23,928 nt of DNA from positions 1-23,928 of the forward strand of contig JASHUL010000182.1 of NCBI GenBank assembly GCA_030039995.1, read 5' to 3'. The notes beneath the pieces are model-generated. The model saw only the letters and a program-made list of their open reading frames with translations, was not told the DNA's origin and made no database searches. This document shows, in pieces, positions 7,680 through 14,459 of the stretch (position 1 is the stretch's first letter; each line of letters opens with the position of its first letter). The translations under genes and the position numbers were made by a program. This DNA is from Thermoplasmata archaeon. GTDB taxonomy: Archaea > Thermoplasmatota > Thermoplasmata > Lutacidiplasmatales > UBA184.

Positions 7680-8051
7680 ATGCCCGATCGTCCGAGCCGA
7701 GCCGAGGAGGTCGTGGCGCAGTTCATCGGGGCATGGAACGCGCACTACGAGACCGAGGCGCGCCAGCTGCTCGAGGCTACGTGCAACGAGCAAACGCATT
7801 TTGTGAGCGCCCACGGCGAGCATTGGGGGCTCTCCGCCCAGCTCGCCTCGATCGGCGCTTTTCGGCGGCAGTACCCCAAGGGCCGCTGCTCTGCCCGGCT
7901 CCTGGCCGAACATCACGGATGGATCCTCGTGGCCTGGACGACCGAATTCGGGGACGGCCAACCGCCGCTGACGGGGATCGACGCGGGACTGCTGGGCGCG
8001 TCGGGCCGGCTGACCCAGATGGTCTCGTTCTCTCCGCTCCCGGCGCCGTAG
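7680..8051 (+). CDS. SnoaL-like / NTF2-like domain protein
   Basis: A 123-residue protein resembling the SnoaL-like NTF2 fold: an N-terminal helix (RAEEVVAQFIGAWNAHYETE), a second helix, then strands around THFVSAHGEHWGLSAQLASI, CSARLLAEHHGWILVAWTTEF and a final strand RLTQMVSFSPLP. The closing 'G-R-L-x-Q-M-x-x-F' is typical of this family, in which GRI-x-x-x-x-x-F ends the domain. Such proteins form a cone-shaped pocket; many are uncharacterised or act as isomerases or hydrolases. The ATG at 7680 is chosen because the domain begins immediately after it and a TATA-like island precedes it at about 34 nt. The in-frame extension to 7485 overlaps the previous gene and shows no conserved features. 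Confidence 0.75.
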   Translation: MPDRPSRAEEVVAQFIGAWNAHYETEARQLLEATCNEQTHFVSAHGEHWGLSAQLASIGAFRRQYPKGRCSARLLAEHHGWILVAWTTEFGDGQPPLTGIDAGLLGASGRLTQMVSFSPLPAP

Positions 8052-8136
8052 CGGAGCGCACCCCTCGCGCCCGCCCTCCGCCGAGACAACGTTCAAATTC
8101 CCGCGACCCGTCGGCGGCCCGCGCGACGGCGACACG

Positions 8137-8640
8137 ATGTGGGTCCAGCGCGTCCGCTACGGCTTCTCTCTGACGCTTCCGGCTCCCCGAGCGTGGACCT
8201 ACCGGTGGGCCACCGACTACCGAGCCTCGGACCTCGAATTGATGGGGGCGCGCGCCCGGCGGCGGGTCGCGAAGCTCGCCCCGGACCTCGTACTGCTCAC
8301 GGACTCGTTCCGGGCCGACCCGTTCGACCCTCGCCCCGGGAGGCGATCGGTGAAGCAGAAGCTGGTGCACCTCTACCCTGAGCGCTGGGCCTGGGTCTCC
8401 ACCCACGTTTCGGGACCCGCGATGTACTCCCAATTCCTCTACGAGCTCCTACCAGAAGGGCGTCGGTCTTGCCGGCTGCGGTTCACGGGGATCCAAGTAG
8501 AGCGGGTTCGGAACCGACCGACCTCGCGCTCGGTCGCGACGCGAGCCCGAGCCCTGCGACGAGAGGACGCGGGGGGATGGCGTCGATTCGCCCGAGCGAT
8601 TCGACGAGACTACGGACCGGCCCGGCGGCGCCGCCCTTGA
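8137..8640 (+). CDS. SRPBCC-like protein
   Basis: A 167-residue protein with a probable helix-grip (SRPBCC) fold. The first strand and helix, VRYGFSLTLPAPRAWTYRWA, resemble the start of the SRPBCC protein at 7097; there follow DLVLLTDSFRADPF, KQKLVHLYPERWAWVSTHVS and RRSCRLRFTGIQVE as beta strands, then a very Arg-rich C-terminal helix (about 125-167). This C-terminal half is unusually basic (RALRREDAGGWRRFARAIRR), suggesting contact with nucleic acid or acidic lipid, which is inference. No signal or membrane helix. TTCAAATTC lies about 41 nt before the ATG and may be the promoter. Family assignment is by pattern, not by a diagnostic motif. Confidence 0.65.
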   Translation: MWVQRVRYGFSLTLPAPRAWTYRWATDYRASDLELMGARARRRVAKLAPDLVLLTDSFRADPFDPRPGRRSVKQKLVHLYPERWAWVSTHVSGPAMYSQFLYELLPEGRRSCRLRFTGIQVERVRNRPTSRSVATRARALRREDAGGWRRFARAIRRDYGPARRRRP

Positions 8641-8661
8641 CGGCGTTCCCCCGACGGGAGC

Positions 8662-8820
8662 TTAGTACCCGAAGAACCGGGCCGCGCCGTGAAGGATCTC
8701 GTGGAAGGAGATCCCGGCCGACTGGAGCATCCACGCTCCGACCAGGATCAATCCCAGCACGAGCACCGCGTCCAACAGGACGCCTCCCCGGCGGTGCCGC
8801 CCGAGTGTAGTCGACCGCAT
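8662..8820 (-). CDS. 52-residue single-helix membrane protein at the end of the CX5CP cluster
   Basis: A small protein starting MRSTTLGRHRRGG, with one hydrophobic helix (about 15-34, LLDAVLVLGLILVGAWMLQS) and the C-terminal amphipathic end AGISFHEILHGAARFFGY. The basic N-terminus should be cytoplasmic. The start at 8820 is preferred over an in-frame ATG at 8922 because the longer reading would cross the palindrome-framed TATA sequence. It is the last of four consecutive minus-strand genes, 178 bp after the third CX5CP protein, and has its own putative promoter. Function unknown; a helper or anchor for the neighbouring exported proteins is a guess from position. Confidence 0.6.
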   Translation of the reverse strand: MRSTTLGRHRRGGVLLDAVLVLGLILVGAWMLQSAGISFHEILHGAARFFGY

Positions 8821-8880
8821 CCGAGCGCCTCGAACGATGTGCGATGCGGTCGCCCCTACTTGTAGCCCACGTTGGAACGG

Positions 8881-8898
8881 CCGGCGTATAACCGCCGG
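8881..8898 (-). promoter_or_regulatory. TATA-like box framed by a perfect inverted repeat
   Basis: Plus-strand CCGGCG-TATAAC-CGCCGG: two 6-bp inverted arms surround a TATA-like core (GTTATAC on the minus strand), centred 69 nt before the ATG at 8820. A symmetric site exactly around a TATA box would let a dimeric repressor block promoter recognition. Because GC-rich arms occur by chance at some rate, this is suggestive only. Confidence 0.4.
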
Positions 8899-8997
8899 TA
8901 GGGCGCGGCCAGCGTCCCGCAACGAGGCCCGTCGTCGCCGAAGAGGGTTCGGCGAGAAAGAGAGGGAAGGGGTTGGTCCACGCCCGCGAGATCCGAC

Positions 8998-9567
8998 CTA
9001 CGGGCAGGTTCCGATCGCGGAGCACTGCTGGGAGAGCTCCGACACGCTGTTGAGCGTGATCGTCGCGGTGGCCGGCGACCCGAGGTCGTAGTAGATCGTG
9101 AACGTGATCGCCGCTCCCGGCGCGGCCGCCTGGGACTCCACGTACGCGATGGCCGTCGTCACGGTCGGTGTCGTCCCGGTCGACACCGTGAACGCGATCT
9201 CGAGCTCGGTGTTCACCACGGCCGTCGTCGCTTCCGTGAACTTCCAGTACTGGCCGACGTCGTTCGCGGTCGCCGCGTTCACCGAGTACGAGGCGGCGGC
9301 GCCCGCGAGTACGGTCGGGGTCGCGGCGGTCGCCGAGAGGGTCGTGGGGACGGGCGTCTGGACAATCGCCACGCCCGCGCTCGCCTCGGTCCACCAGGCG
9401 ATCGAGTTGGTGGCGTGGTACTCCCCGCCTCCATTGATCGTCGGCCCGTTCGTGACCGTGAAGGAGGCGGCCAGCCCGAAACCGGCCACCACCGCCAGCA
9501 ACGTAAACGCCGTTGCGACATAGACGGTCCTCCGTGGGAATCGCTTTCCGTTTTGGTTCGTAGCCAT
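8998..9567 (-). CDS. CX5CP exported protein, paralog A
   Basis: A 189-residue protein with a basic N-terminus (NQNGKRFPRR) and one hydrophobic segment (about 14-36, VYVATAFTLLAVVAGFGLAA), then a Thr/Ala/Val-rich beta-type ectodomain. It shares with paralogs B and C, in order: T-P-T-V-L-x(3-4)-A-x-S-Y/F-S-V/I-N-A-A-T, W-x-F-T/D-E, N-T-E-L, Y-V-E-S/T, Y-Y/W-D-x-G, and the last seven residues CSAIGTC plus final P. Those two cysteines are the only ones in the protein. The hydrophobic segment may be a cleaved signal or a retained anchor. It is separated from paralog B by 168 bp with its own TATA-like element. The family is not recognised; an extracellular fibre or sheath subunit (TasA/archaeal bundling-pilus-like) is one possibility. 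Confidence 0.75.
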   Translation of the reverse strand: MATNQNGKRFPRRTVYVATAFTLLAVVAGFGLAASFTVTNGPTINGGGEYHATNSIAWWTEASAGVAIVQTPVPTTLSATAATPTVLAGAAASYSVNAATANDVGQYWKFTEATTAVVNTELEIAFTVSTGTTPTVTTAIAYVESQAAAPGAAITFTIYYDLGSPATATITLNSVSELSQQCSAIGTCP

Positions 9568-9603
9568 CTGAGGCTAACCTCGCGTCAATCTGGCGGGGTG
9601 GGG

Positions 9604-9615
9604 TAGTTAATTCTG
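9604..9615 (-). promoter_or_regulatory. TATA-like promoter of paralog A
   Basis: The minus strand reads CAGAATTAACTA, centred about 42 nt before the ATG at 9567, in an otherwise GC-rich gap. The TTAACTACC end recurs exactly in the promoter region of the pilin-like gene (5697-5705, plus strand). Confidence 0.4.
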
Positions 9616-9676
9616 CCGTTCGTCTCCGGCGCGCAGTCTTTCGAGAGAAGTTCGCGGAGCCATCTTATACTCCTGC

Positions 9677-9696
9677 AATGCGCGTTGATGCGCATT
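9677..9696. repeat. Inverted repeat between paralogs A and B
   Basis: AATGCGC-GTTGAT-GCGCATT is a perfect 7-bp inverted repeat with a 6-nt spacer. It begins 40 bp past the stop of paralog B and is 110 bp upstream of paralog A, next to a TATA-like AGTATAAG on the minus strand. It could be a regulator site for paralog A or a 3'-end hairpin for the B/C mRNA. Confidence 0.4.
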
Positions 9697-9735
9697 ATTC
9701 CCGCTCAGTGGGTCCCCCGGAGTTCCTGCGGGGAG

Positions 9736-10296
9736 TCAAGGACAGTCGCCGACGGCCGCGCACGCCACGGCGGTCGTGGTCATCGTCTCGACCACCAAGG
9801 TCGCGGGAGCGAACGTTCCCGCATCCCAGTAGAACACGTACGGCGTCGTATCGATCGGCGCCCGCGCGTTTGTCTCCACGTACACCGTGATCGACGTCGC
9901 GGGCGAGGTGAGACCGTCGAGGAACGTGATCATGAGTTCCGTGTTGCGGGGCACCGTCGTCAGCTCGTCGAAGGTCCATGCGACCGCGACCTGCCCGGCG
10001 GTCGCTGCGTTGATCGAGAACGTCCGCGCACCGCGGGGGAGGACCGTCGGTGTGCCGACGGTCGTGGATGCCCGCGCGGGGGCCGGCGCCGGTATCGTCG
10101 TGAGTACCGTCTCATGCCAGGTCCAGTACGTCAGCCCGTGCTCGGTCACGTACGCCCCCTGACCGGTCTCGGTCTCCCCGGGTCCGATCTGGGTGCTGAC
10201 GGCGGCCGCGAGGCCGACGGCGCTCGACCCGACCAGCACCGCGACGAGCGCGACGAGGAGACCGGTGCGGAAGCTCGCGTCCCGGGGCGGGGTCAT
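9736..10296 (-). CDS. CX5CP exported protein, paralog B
   Basis: A 186-residue protein. Its ATG overlaps the TGA of paralog C in the sequence ATGA (10296-10293), so C and B form a coupled pair. The hydrophobic segment is at about 12-34 (GLLVALVAVLVGSSAVGLAA). The ectodomain carries the family blocks GTPTVLPRGARTFSINAATA, AWTFDEL, NTELMITF, VYVET and FYWDAG, and ends CAAVGDC plus final P. These are the only two cysteines. It is the most divergent of the three: it has VETNARAPID where A and C have VESQ/LESQ-x(3)APGAA. The start at 10296 is preferred to an upstream in-frame start at 10380 because of the exact ATGA overlap. Function unknown, presumably an outer-surface subunit. Confidence 0.75.
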   Translation of the reverse strand: MTPPRDASFRTGLLVALVAVLVGSSAVGLAAAVSTQIGPGETETGQGAYVTEHGLTYWTWHETVLTTIPAPAPARASTTVGTPTVLPRGARTFSINAATAGQVAVAWTFDELTTVPRNTELMITFLDGLTSPATSITVYVETNARAPIDTTPYVFYWDAGTFAPATLVVETMTTTAVACAAVGDCP

Positions 10297-10844
10297 GGGC
10301 ACGTACCTACGGAAGAGCAGGCCTGGCTGATCTCGGACTCGGAGAGGAGCGTGACCCCGGTCGCCGCGCCCGTGTCCCAATAGAGGTCGAACGTCAGCGC
10401 GGCGCCCGGGGCGACCGTTTGGCTCTCGAGGTAGACCGTCCCCGTCGAGGTGTGCGTGGCGGCACCGACCGTGTACTGGACCGCGAACTGGATCTCAATC
10501 TCCTCGTTCGGGGTGATCCCCACGGATTCGGTGAACACCCACTCCACCGCCTCATCGCCCGAAGTCGCCGTATCCATGAGGTAGCTCGACGTGACGGCCG
10601 CGAGTCGCGTGGGGGCCGCCGCGATTCCGCTGAGGGCGGCGGGACGCGGCGTCGGGGTAGCGCTGGACTCAACCCCGGTCTGCTGCCAGTGCGACAAGAA
10701 CGCGAGACCGTTCTGCACGCCCCCGGCACCGCCGGAGGAGCTTTGGATCACGAACGCGGCGGAAACGACGCCTACGGCGAGCAGGGCGACCAACCCCACG
10801 CTGGCGAACCCCCAGCGGCGGGAGCGGTGCGCCGCGACGCTCAC
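10293..10844 (-). CDS. CX5CP exported protein, paralog C (first gene of the cluster)
   Basis: A 183-residue protein starting at GTG with GGGGGGAG seven to eight bases upstream. It has a basic N-terminus (HRSRRWG) and a hydrophobic segment at about 13-34 (ASVGLVALLAVGVVSAAFVI). The ectodomain shares the family blocks AAPTRLAAVTSSYLMDTATS, EWVFTES, NEEIEIQF, VYLESQTVAPGAALTFDLYW and ends CSSVGTC plus final P, with no other cysteine. A and C are closest to each other over the C-terminal half. It is divergent from the MoxR/DUF58 operon across 254 bp. A GTTAAAGA element on the minus strand (10942-10935) is the best promoter candidate and would leave a leader of roughly 65 nt, consistent with the ribosome-binding site. 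Confidence 0.75.
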   Translation of the reverse strand: MSVAAHRSRRWGFASVGLVALLAVGVVSAAFVIQSSSGGAGGVQNGLAFLSHWQQTGVESSATPTPRPAALSGIAAAPTRLAAVTSSYLMDTATSGDEAVEWVFTESVGITPNEEIEIQFAVQYTVGAATHTSTGTVYLESQTVAPGAALTFDLYWDTGAATGVTLLSESEISQACSSVGTCP

Positions 10845-11066
10845 GGGCTCCCCCCGGATCCGTTATCTTGACGACCCCAACTCATGGTCCAGCGAACGAC
10901 CTGAAGGCCCACCGTACGTTTGCGAGGGTCGGGGTCTTTAACCCGATGGTCCTCATCGGCAAGCGAGACGTCCCGCGAGCGGGTGGAGGGGCCGCGATGC
11001 CGGCACCGGAACGGCGTCGGGGACCCGAGGCGCCAGCCCAGCGTCCGCGCGAGGGGCGCCCGTTGG

Positions 11067-11074
11067 CTAATTAG
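11067..11074 (+). promoter_or_regulatory. TATA-like promoter of the MoxR/DUF58 operon
   Basis: CTAATTAG is the only A/T block in this GC-rich region. Its centre is 28 nt before the ATG at 11099, the archaeal TATA-to-start distance for a leaderless message. It carries the TTAGA core also seen before 4462 and 5567 on the other strand. Confidence 0.5.
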
Positions 11075-11098
11075 AGGGGGCCGACTCCGGCGTGGCGC

Positions 11099-11560
11099 AT
11101 GGCGTCCCCAGGGACCGCCCCCGGCCGGCCGACGGGGCCGGCCTCGAAAGCTCCGCTGGACGTCTCGCCTCCCCCGGTGCTGGCGAAGGTCGAGGCATTG
11201 ATCCGCTCCGGACGAGGCTCGGAGGCGATCGTCCTCGCATTTCGAACCGCCGAAGACGACTTTCGTCGGGCGTTCGGGCTCCAACTGCCCAAACAGTGGA
11301 CCCACCGAGAGCTGTTCGAGCGGTTTCTGCGACGCGACATGGGCTACCTGGTCACGCTCCTGCCTCGGCTCTACGCGTACTACGAGCCGGTGCGCTACGG
11401 CCCGGCGGACGGCGTCTCCACCGAGGGGCTGATGGACCTGCTGCGGTCGATCTACCAGGAACCGTCGCTGCGTCGCCTCTCCTGGACGATCGGAGCCGAC
11501 TCGACCCAGACCCCGGTGAGGGGTTCGGCCCGGGGCGGTGCCGGGGGAGGAACCGGATGA
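11099..11560 (+). CDS. DUF4129-like protein, first gene of the MoxR/DUF58 operon
   Basis: A 153-residue protein. After a Pro/Ala/Gly-rich N-terminal 25 residues it is helical: VLAKVEALIRSGRGSEAIVL, then FRTAEDDFRRAFGLQLPKQWTHRELFERFL, LVTLLPRLYAYYEPVRYGPA and a last helix (TEGLMDLLRSIYQE). The pattern 'x-T-x-R-E-L ... L-x-x-L-Y-x-x-x-E-x-V-R-Y-G' matches the C-terminal domain DUF4129, usually found in MoxR/DUF58/transglutaminase gene clusters, which supports the assignment. Here that domain stands alone without membrane helices. The ATG at 11099 is fixed by the TATA-like block 28 nt upstream. The stop is 25 bp before the next gene, in the same operon. Confidence 0.65.
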   Translation: MASPGTAPGRPTGPASKAPLDVSPPPVLAKVEALIRSGRGSEAIVLAFRTAEDDFRRAFGLQLPKQWTHRELFERFLRRDMGYLVTLLPRLYAYYEPVRYGPADGVSTEGLMDLLRSIYQEPSLRRLSWTIGADSTQTPVRGSARGGAGGGTG

Positions 11561-11585
11561 GGGCCCCCGAAGGGAAGGACGATCG

Positions 11586-12107
11586 ATGAGCCTTCTTTCG
11601 GGCCTCCGGGCGGTCGCCACCGACCCGACGTACGGGATCCCGCTCGTCGTGGCGTTCGTGGTGACCGTGGGGCTGAGTTACTGGGCGTGGCAACGAACGG
11701 CTCGTCTTCCGGCGATCGGCCCGGGGACGGTCCCGGAGACCTGGCGGCTCCAGCTGGACGCCCTCGTCTATTCGAACCTGGTCCGAGAGCGGTACTCCGC
11801 GGCGGTCGATGGCCTGGGGAGGGTGCTTTCGGTGGAAGTGGCGCGCCGGTTCCGACTTCGGATGTCGGACCCTGCCGCGCTGGATGATCCCGAGGCGAAC
11901 CGCTTCCTCGCCCCCCCGATGACGCTCCGAACGTTGGTGCGCGACCTGGAGCGCGCGTACACCTCCGCCGCTTGGGCCGAGCAACCGGGCTGGCTCGCGG
12001 ACCGCTGGCCGTGGCTCCGGCGTCGGCAGCGACGCCGGGCGGGCCGGGACTTTGCCCTCGTCACGCAGCGCGTGATGTCGGCGCTGACGGCGTTCGAGGC
12101 GGCATGA
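11586..12107 (+). CDS. One-helix membrane protein of the MoxR/DUF58 operon
   Basis: A 173-residue protein with one N-terminal membrane helix (about 16-36, YGIPLVVAFVVTVGLSYWAW) and a soluble Arg-rich domain of about 135 residues made mainly of helices (TWRLQLDALVYSNLVRERYS, VDGLGRVLSVEVARRFRLRM, TLRTLVRDLERAYTSAAWAE). The C-terminus (DFALVTQRVMSALTAFEAA) is again helical. The ATG at 11586 follows a purine stretch (GGGAAGGACGATCG) usable as a ribosome-binding site. The stop overlaps the MoxR start as ATGA, so they are translationally coupled. The position between the DUF4129-like gene and MoxR suggests a small accessory membrane subunit of that complex; no named domain is recognised. Confidence 0.7.
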   Translation: MSLLSGLRAVATDPTYGIPLVVAFVVTVGLSYWAWQRTARLPAIGPGTVPETWRLQLDALVYSNLVRERYSAAVDGLGRVLSVEVARRFRLRMSDPAALDDPEANRFLAPPMTLRTLVRDLERAYTSAAWAEQPGWLADRWPWLRRRQRRRAGRDFALVTQRVMSALTAFEAA

Positions 12108-13108
12108 CCGACTCCTCCGACGCTCCCGCTCCGGGAGCGACCGCCAACGGCCCCGTAGAGATGCTCCGTCGCGTGAACGAAGCGATCGCCCGTCAGATCG
12201 TCGGCTACCACGACGTGGTCCGAGCGCTCTCGACAGCGCTCATCGCGGAAGGTCACATCCTGCTCGAGGGGGTCCCGGGTCTCGCCAAGACCCAACTGGT
12301 TCGGACGTTCGCACGGACACTGCAGCTGAGCTTCCGACGGATCCAGTTTACGCCGGACATGCTGCCGTCCGACATCCTGGGCGCGACGATCCTACGACCG
12401 AAGGACCAGCAGTTCGAGTTCCGGCCGGGTCCGATCTTCGCGAACGTCATCCTCGCGGACGAGATCAATCGGGCCCCGCCGAAGGTCCAGTCCGCGCTCC
12501 TCGAGGCGATGCAGGAGCGCCAGGTGACGCTCGATGGGGTCAGCCGCCCCCTCCCGGTGCCGTTCATCGTGATCGCGACGCAGAATCCGCTGGAGCACGA
12601 AGGCACCTACCCGCTGCCCGAAGCCGAGCTCGACCGCTTTCTCTTTCGCTGGATCATGGGGTACCCGAGCGCGGAGAGCGAGGTCGAGATCCTTCGAAGC
12701 CGGACCCGCGCCGCCGAGGCGGAGTCGAGCGGCGCAGTGTTGACGCCGGAGGACGTCGACCGCCTCCGTGCGCTCCATCGCGATGTCTTCGTCCACGAGG
12801 ATCTCTACCGGTATCTCGCGGACGTGGTCCGGCAGACCCGTGCGGACAAGAGCCTCCTGCTGGGGGCCTCCCCGCGCGCGGCCGTGCAGTTCCTCATGGC
12901 GGTGAAGGCCGCGGCGCTGCTCGACGGACGGGCGTACGTCATACCGGACGACGTACGTCGCCTCGCCTTCGCCGTGTTCAATCACCGCGTCATCGTCCGC
13001 CCGGAGGTGGTGAGCCGCGCGGCGCCGGGCAGCGGTGCGGCGGGTACGCCGGGACCGGTGGCCCAGCTGATCGCCCAGGATTTGGACGCGATCGACGTTC
13101 CCCGGTGA
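12104..13108 (+). CDS. MoxR-family AAA+ ATPase
   Basis: A 334-residue MoxR ATPase. Walker A is GVPGLAKT (56-63), Walker B VILADE (115-120) followed by INRAPPKVQSALLEAMQE. The MoxR sensor region IATQNPLEHEGTYPLPEAEL with DRF, and the C-terminal lid with GASPRAAVQFLMAVKAAALL and DVRRLAFAVFNHRVI, are all present. Length and order are those of the family. MoxR ATPases act as chaperone-like hexamers with DUF58/VWA partners in the assembly or activation of protein complexes. Its ATG overlaps the upstream stop (ATGA at 12104-12107) and it is followed after 25 bp by the DUF58 gene, the usual partner. Substrate unknown; surface or secreted proteins nearby are candidates by position only. Confidence 0.95.
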   Translation: MTDSSDAPAPGATANGPVEMLRRVNEAIARQIVGYHDVVRALSTALIAEGHILLEGVPGLAKTQLVRTFARTLQLSFRRIQFTPDMLPSDILGATILRPKDQQFEFRPGPIFANVILADEINRAPPKVQSALLEAMQERQVTLDGVSRPLPVPFIVIATQNPLEHEGTYPLPEAELDRFLFRWIMGYPSAESEVEILRSRTRAAEAESSGAVLTPEDVDRLRALHRDVFVHEDLYRYLADVVRQTRADKSLLLGASPRAAVQFLMAVKAAALLDGRAYVIPDDVRRLAFAVFNHRVIVRPEVVSRAAPGSGAAGTPGPVAQLIAQDLDAIDVPR

Positions 13109-13118
13109 GCGCCCGGTC

Positions 13119-13124
13119 GGAGGT
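13119..13124 (+). promoter_or_regulatory. Shine-Dalgarno site of the DUF58 gene
   Basis: GGAGGT ends nine bases before the ATG at 13134. It shows that this gene has its own ribosome entry even though it lies within the operon, and supports the chosen start. Confidence 0.6.
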
Positions 13125-13133
13125 AGGACGTCG

Positions 13134-14459
13134 ATGCTCGCCTCGTTCCGATTCACCTCCCGAGGCGCGGGCGCCCTGACCGGCGCGCTCGTGGTGTTGC
13201 TGCTGGCGTTCTACTCGACCAACATCCTGCTGTTCCTCGTCGCGGTCTTCCTGCTCGGCCTGGTGCTCTCTTCTCTCCTCGCGTTCGCGCTCGCGACCCG
13301 GGGCTTCGGCCCCGAGGCGTTCTCCGTCGAACGCCTCGAGTCGAGCTCCCTCGTCAACGTCGACGGCGCGGGGTTGGTCTCGGTGCGCCTCACGTCTCGT
13401 CTTTCGAACGGTTTCTACGCCGAGGTGCGGGACCCCCACTCCGACCGACTTCGGGTCCTCGAAGGGGCCGACCGGCTGGTCAGTTGGTGGCCGCCCGAGG
13501 AGGCGATGCTACTGGCGTACGTCGTCTCCCCCAGCCTGCGCGGGCTCCTGGACGTCGGCCCAACGGTCGTGATCGCGCACGACACCCTCGGTTTCGCGTT
13601 CAAGTCCGCTACGTTCGACGACCCGTGGACGATCGAGGCGCTCGTCCAACCCCCGTCGCTCCCGGTGGGGCATCCCGTGCGCCTTCCGAGTATGGTCGTC
13701 GGGCAAACGTCCCTCGCCGCGCGCGGCGCCGGCTCGGAGTTCCGCGGCCTCCGGGAGTACGACCCCAGCGACGAGCTCCGCCATATCGCGTGGTCCCGAT
13801 CGACGCAAGGGACGCTCTACGTCCGCCAGTACGACCGGGAGAGCCAGCAGGACCTGGTCGTCCTGATCGATACTGGCCGCGGTATGGCGACCGGCGCCGG
13901 CTACGAGAACGCGCTCGAGGGTTCGGTCGCGGCCGCGGCGCGGGCGCTCCGGGCCGCGTTCGATGAGGGAGGGCGCGGGGGTGTTCTGCTGTTCTCGGAC
14001 CGCGTGGAAAAGTTCGTGGCACCGGGGCGGGGGTCGGCTCACGAATTCGAGGCGCTCCGCGCGCTCACTGACGCCGAGGTCCATTCTCCCCCATCGTCCT
14101 TTGCGGCCGCGCTGCGCTTTCTGCGGACGGAGTTGAAGCGTCCGGCCAGCGTGCTGGCCTTCACGTCACCCGGCGACGACCCGGCGAAAATGGCGTCCGA
14201 GGCGTCGGCGTTGCGGGCCGCGGGCCACCGGGTCTACGCCCTCGTTCCGGACGTCGGGACGATGTACCGGGAACTGCCCGACCTGAGCCAGGAGGAGGCG
14301 TTCCGCACCCTCCTCGGACCGGCGATCCGGCGCGCGACCTCCGTGACCGAAGCGCTCGCGCGGGCGGGCGCGTCGGTCGCGTATTTTGGGCGGGACGATG
14401 CGACCGATTCGGTCGCCCGACTCTTCGCTCCCGACCCCCGCGCTTCCGGGGTCCCATGA
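13134..14459 (+). CDS. DUF58-domain protein (MoxR partner)
   Basis: A 441-residue protein. Two N-terminal membrane helices (about 12-30 and 31-54) are followed by a beta-rich domain and the DUF58 signature at about 201-233 (GSEFRGLREYDPSDELRHIA, then WSRST, then LYVRQYDRE). The rest is a VWA-like fold (LVVLIDTGRGM at 241-251). The MIDAS first motif reads D-T-G-R-G instead of D-x-S-x-S, so metal-dependent adhesion is probably lost, which is frequent in DUF58 proteins. It lies in the MoxR operon (25 bp from MoxR) and overlaps the next gene by ATGA. Known pairs of this kind act together in envelope or complex maturation. Confidence 0.93.
   Translation: MLASFRFTSRGAGALTGALVVLLLAFYSTNILLFLVAVFLLGLVLSSLLAFALATRGFGPEAFSVERLESSSLVNVDGAGLVSVRLTSRLSNGFYAEVRDPHSDRLRVLEGADRLVSWWPPEEAMLLAYVVSPSLRGLLDVGPTVVIAHDTLGFAFKSATFDDPWTIEALVQPPSLPVGHPVRLPSMVVGQTSLAARGAGSEFRGLREYDPSDELRHIAWSRSTQGTLYVRQYDRESQQDLVVLIDTGRGMATGAGYENALEGSVAAAARALRAAFDEGGRGGVLLFSDRVEKFVAPGRGSAHEFEALRALTDAEVHSPPSSFAAALRFLRTELKRPASVLAFTSPGDDPAKMASEASALRAAGHRVYALVPDVGTMYRELPDLSQEEAFRTLLGPAIRRATSVTEALARAGASVAYFGRDDATDSVARLFAPDPRASGVP

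Noticed and set aside
10845..11098. Possible small genes in the divergent intergenic region.
   Set aside because: Short open frames there have no ribosome-binding site or recognisable product and look like GC-driven noise; only promoter-like elements are supported.
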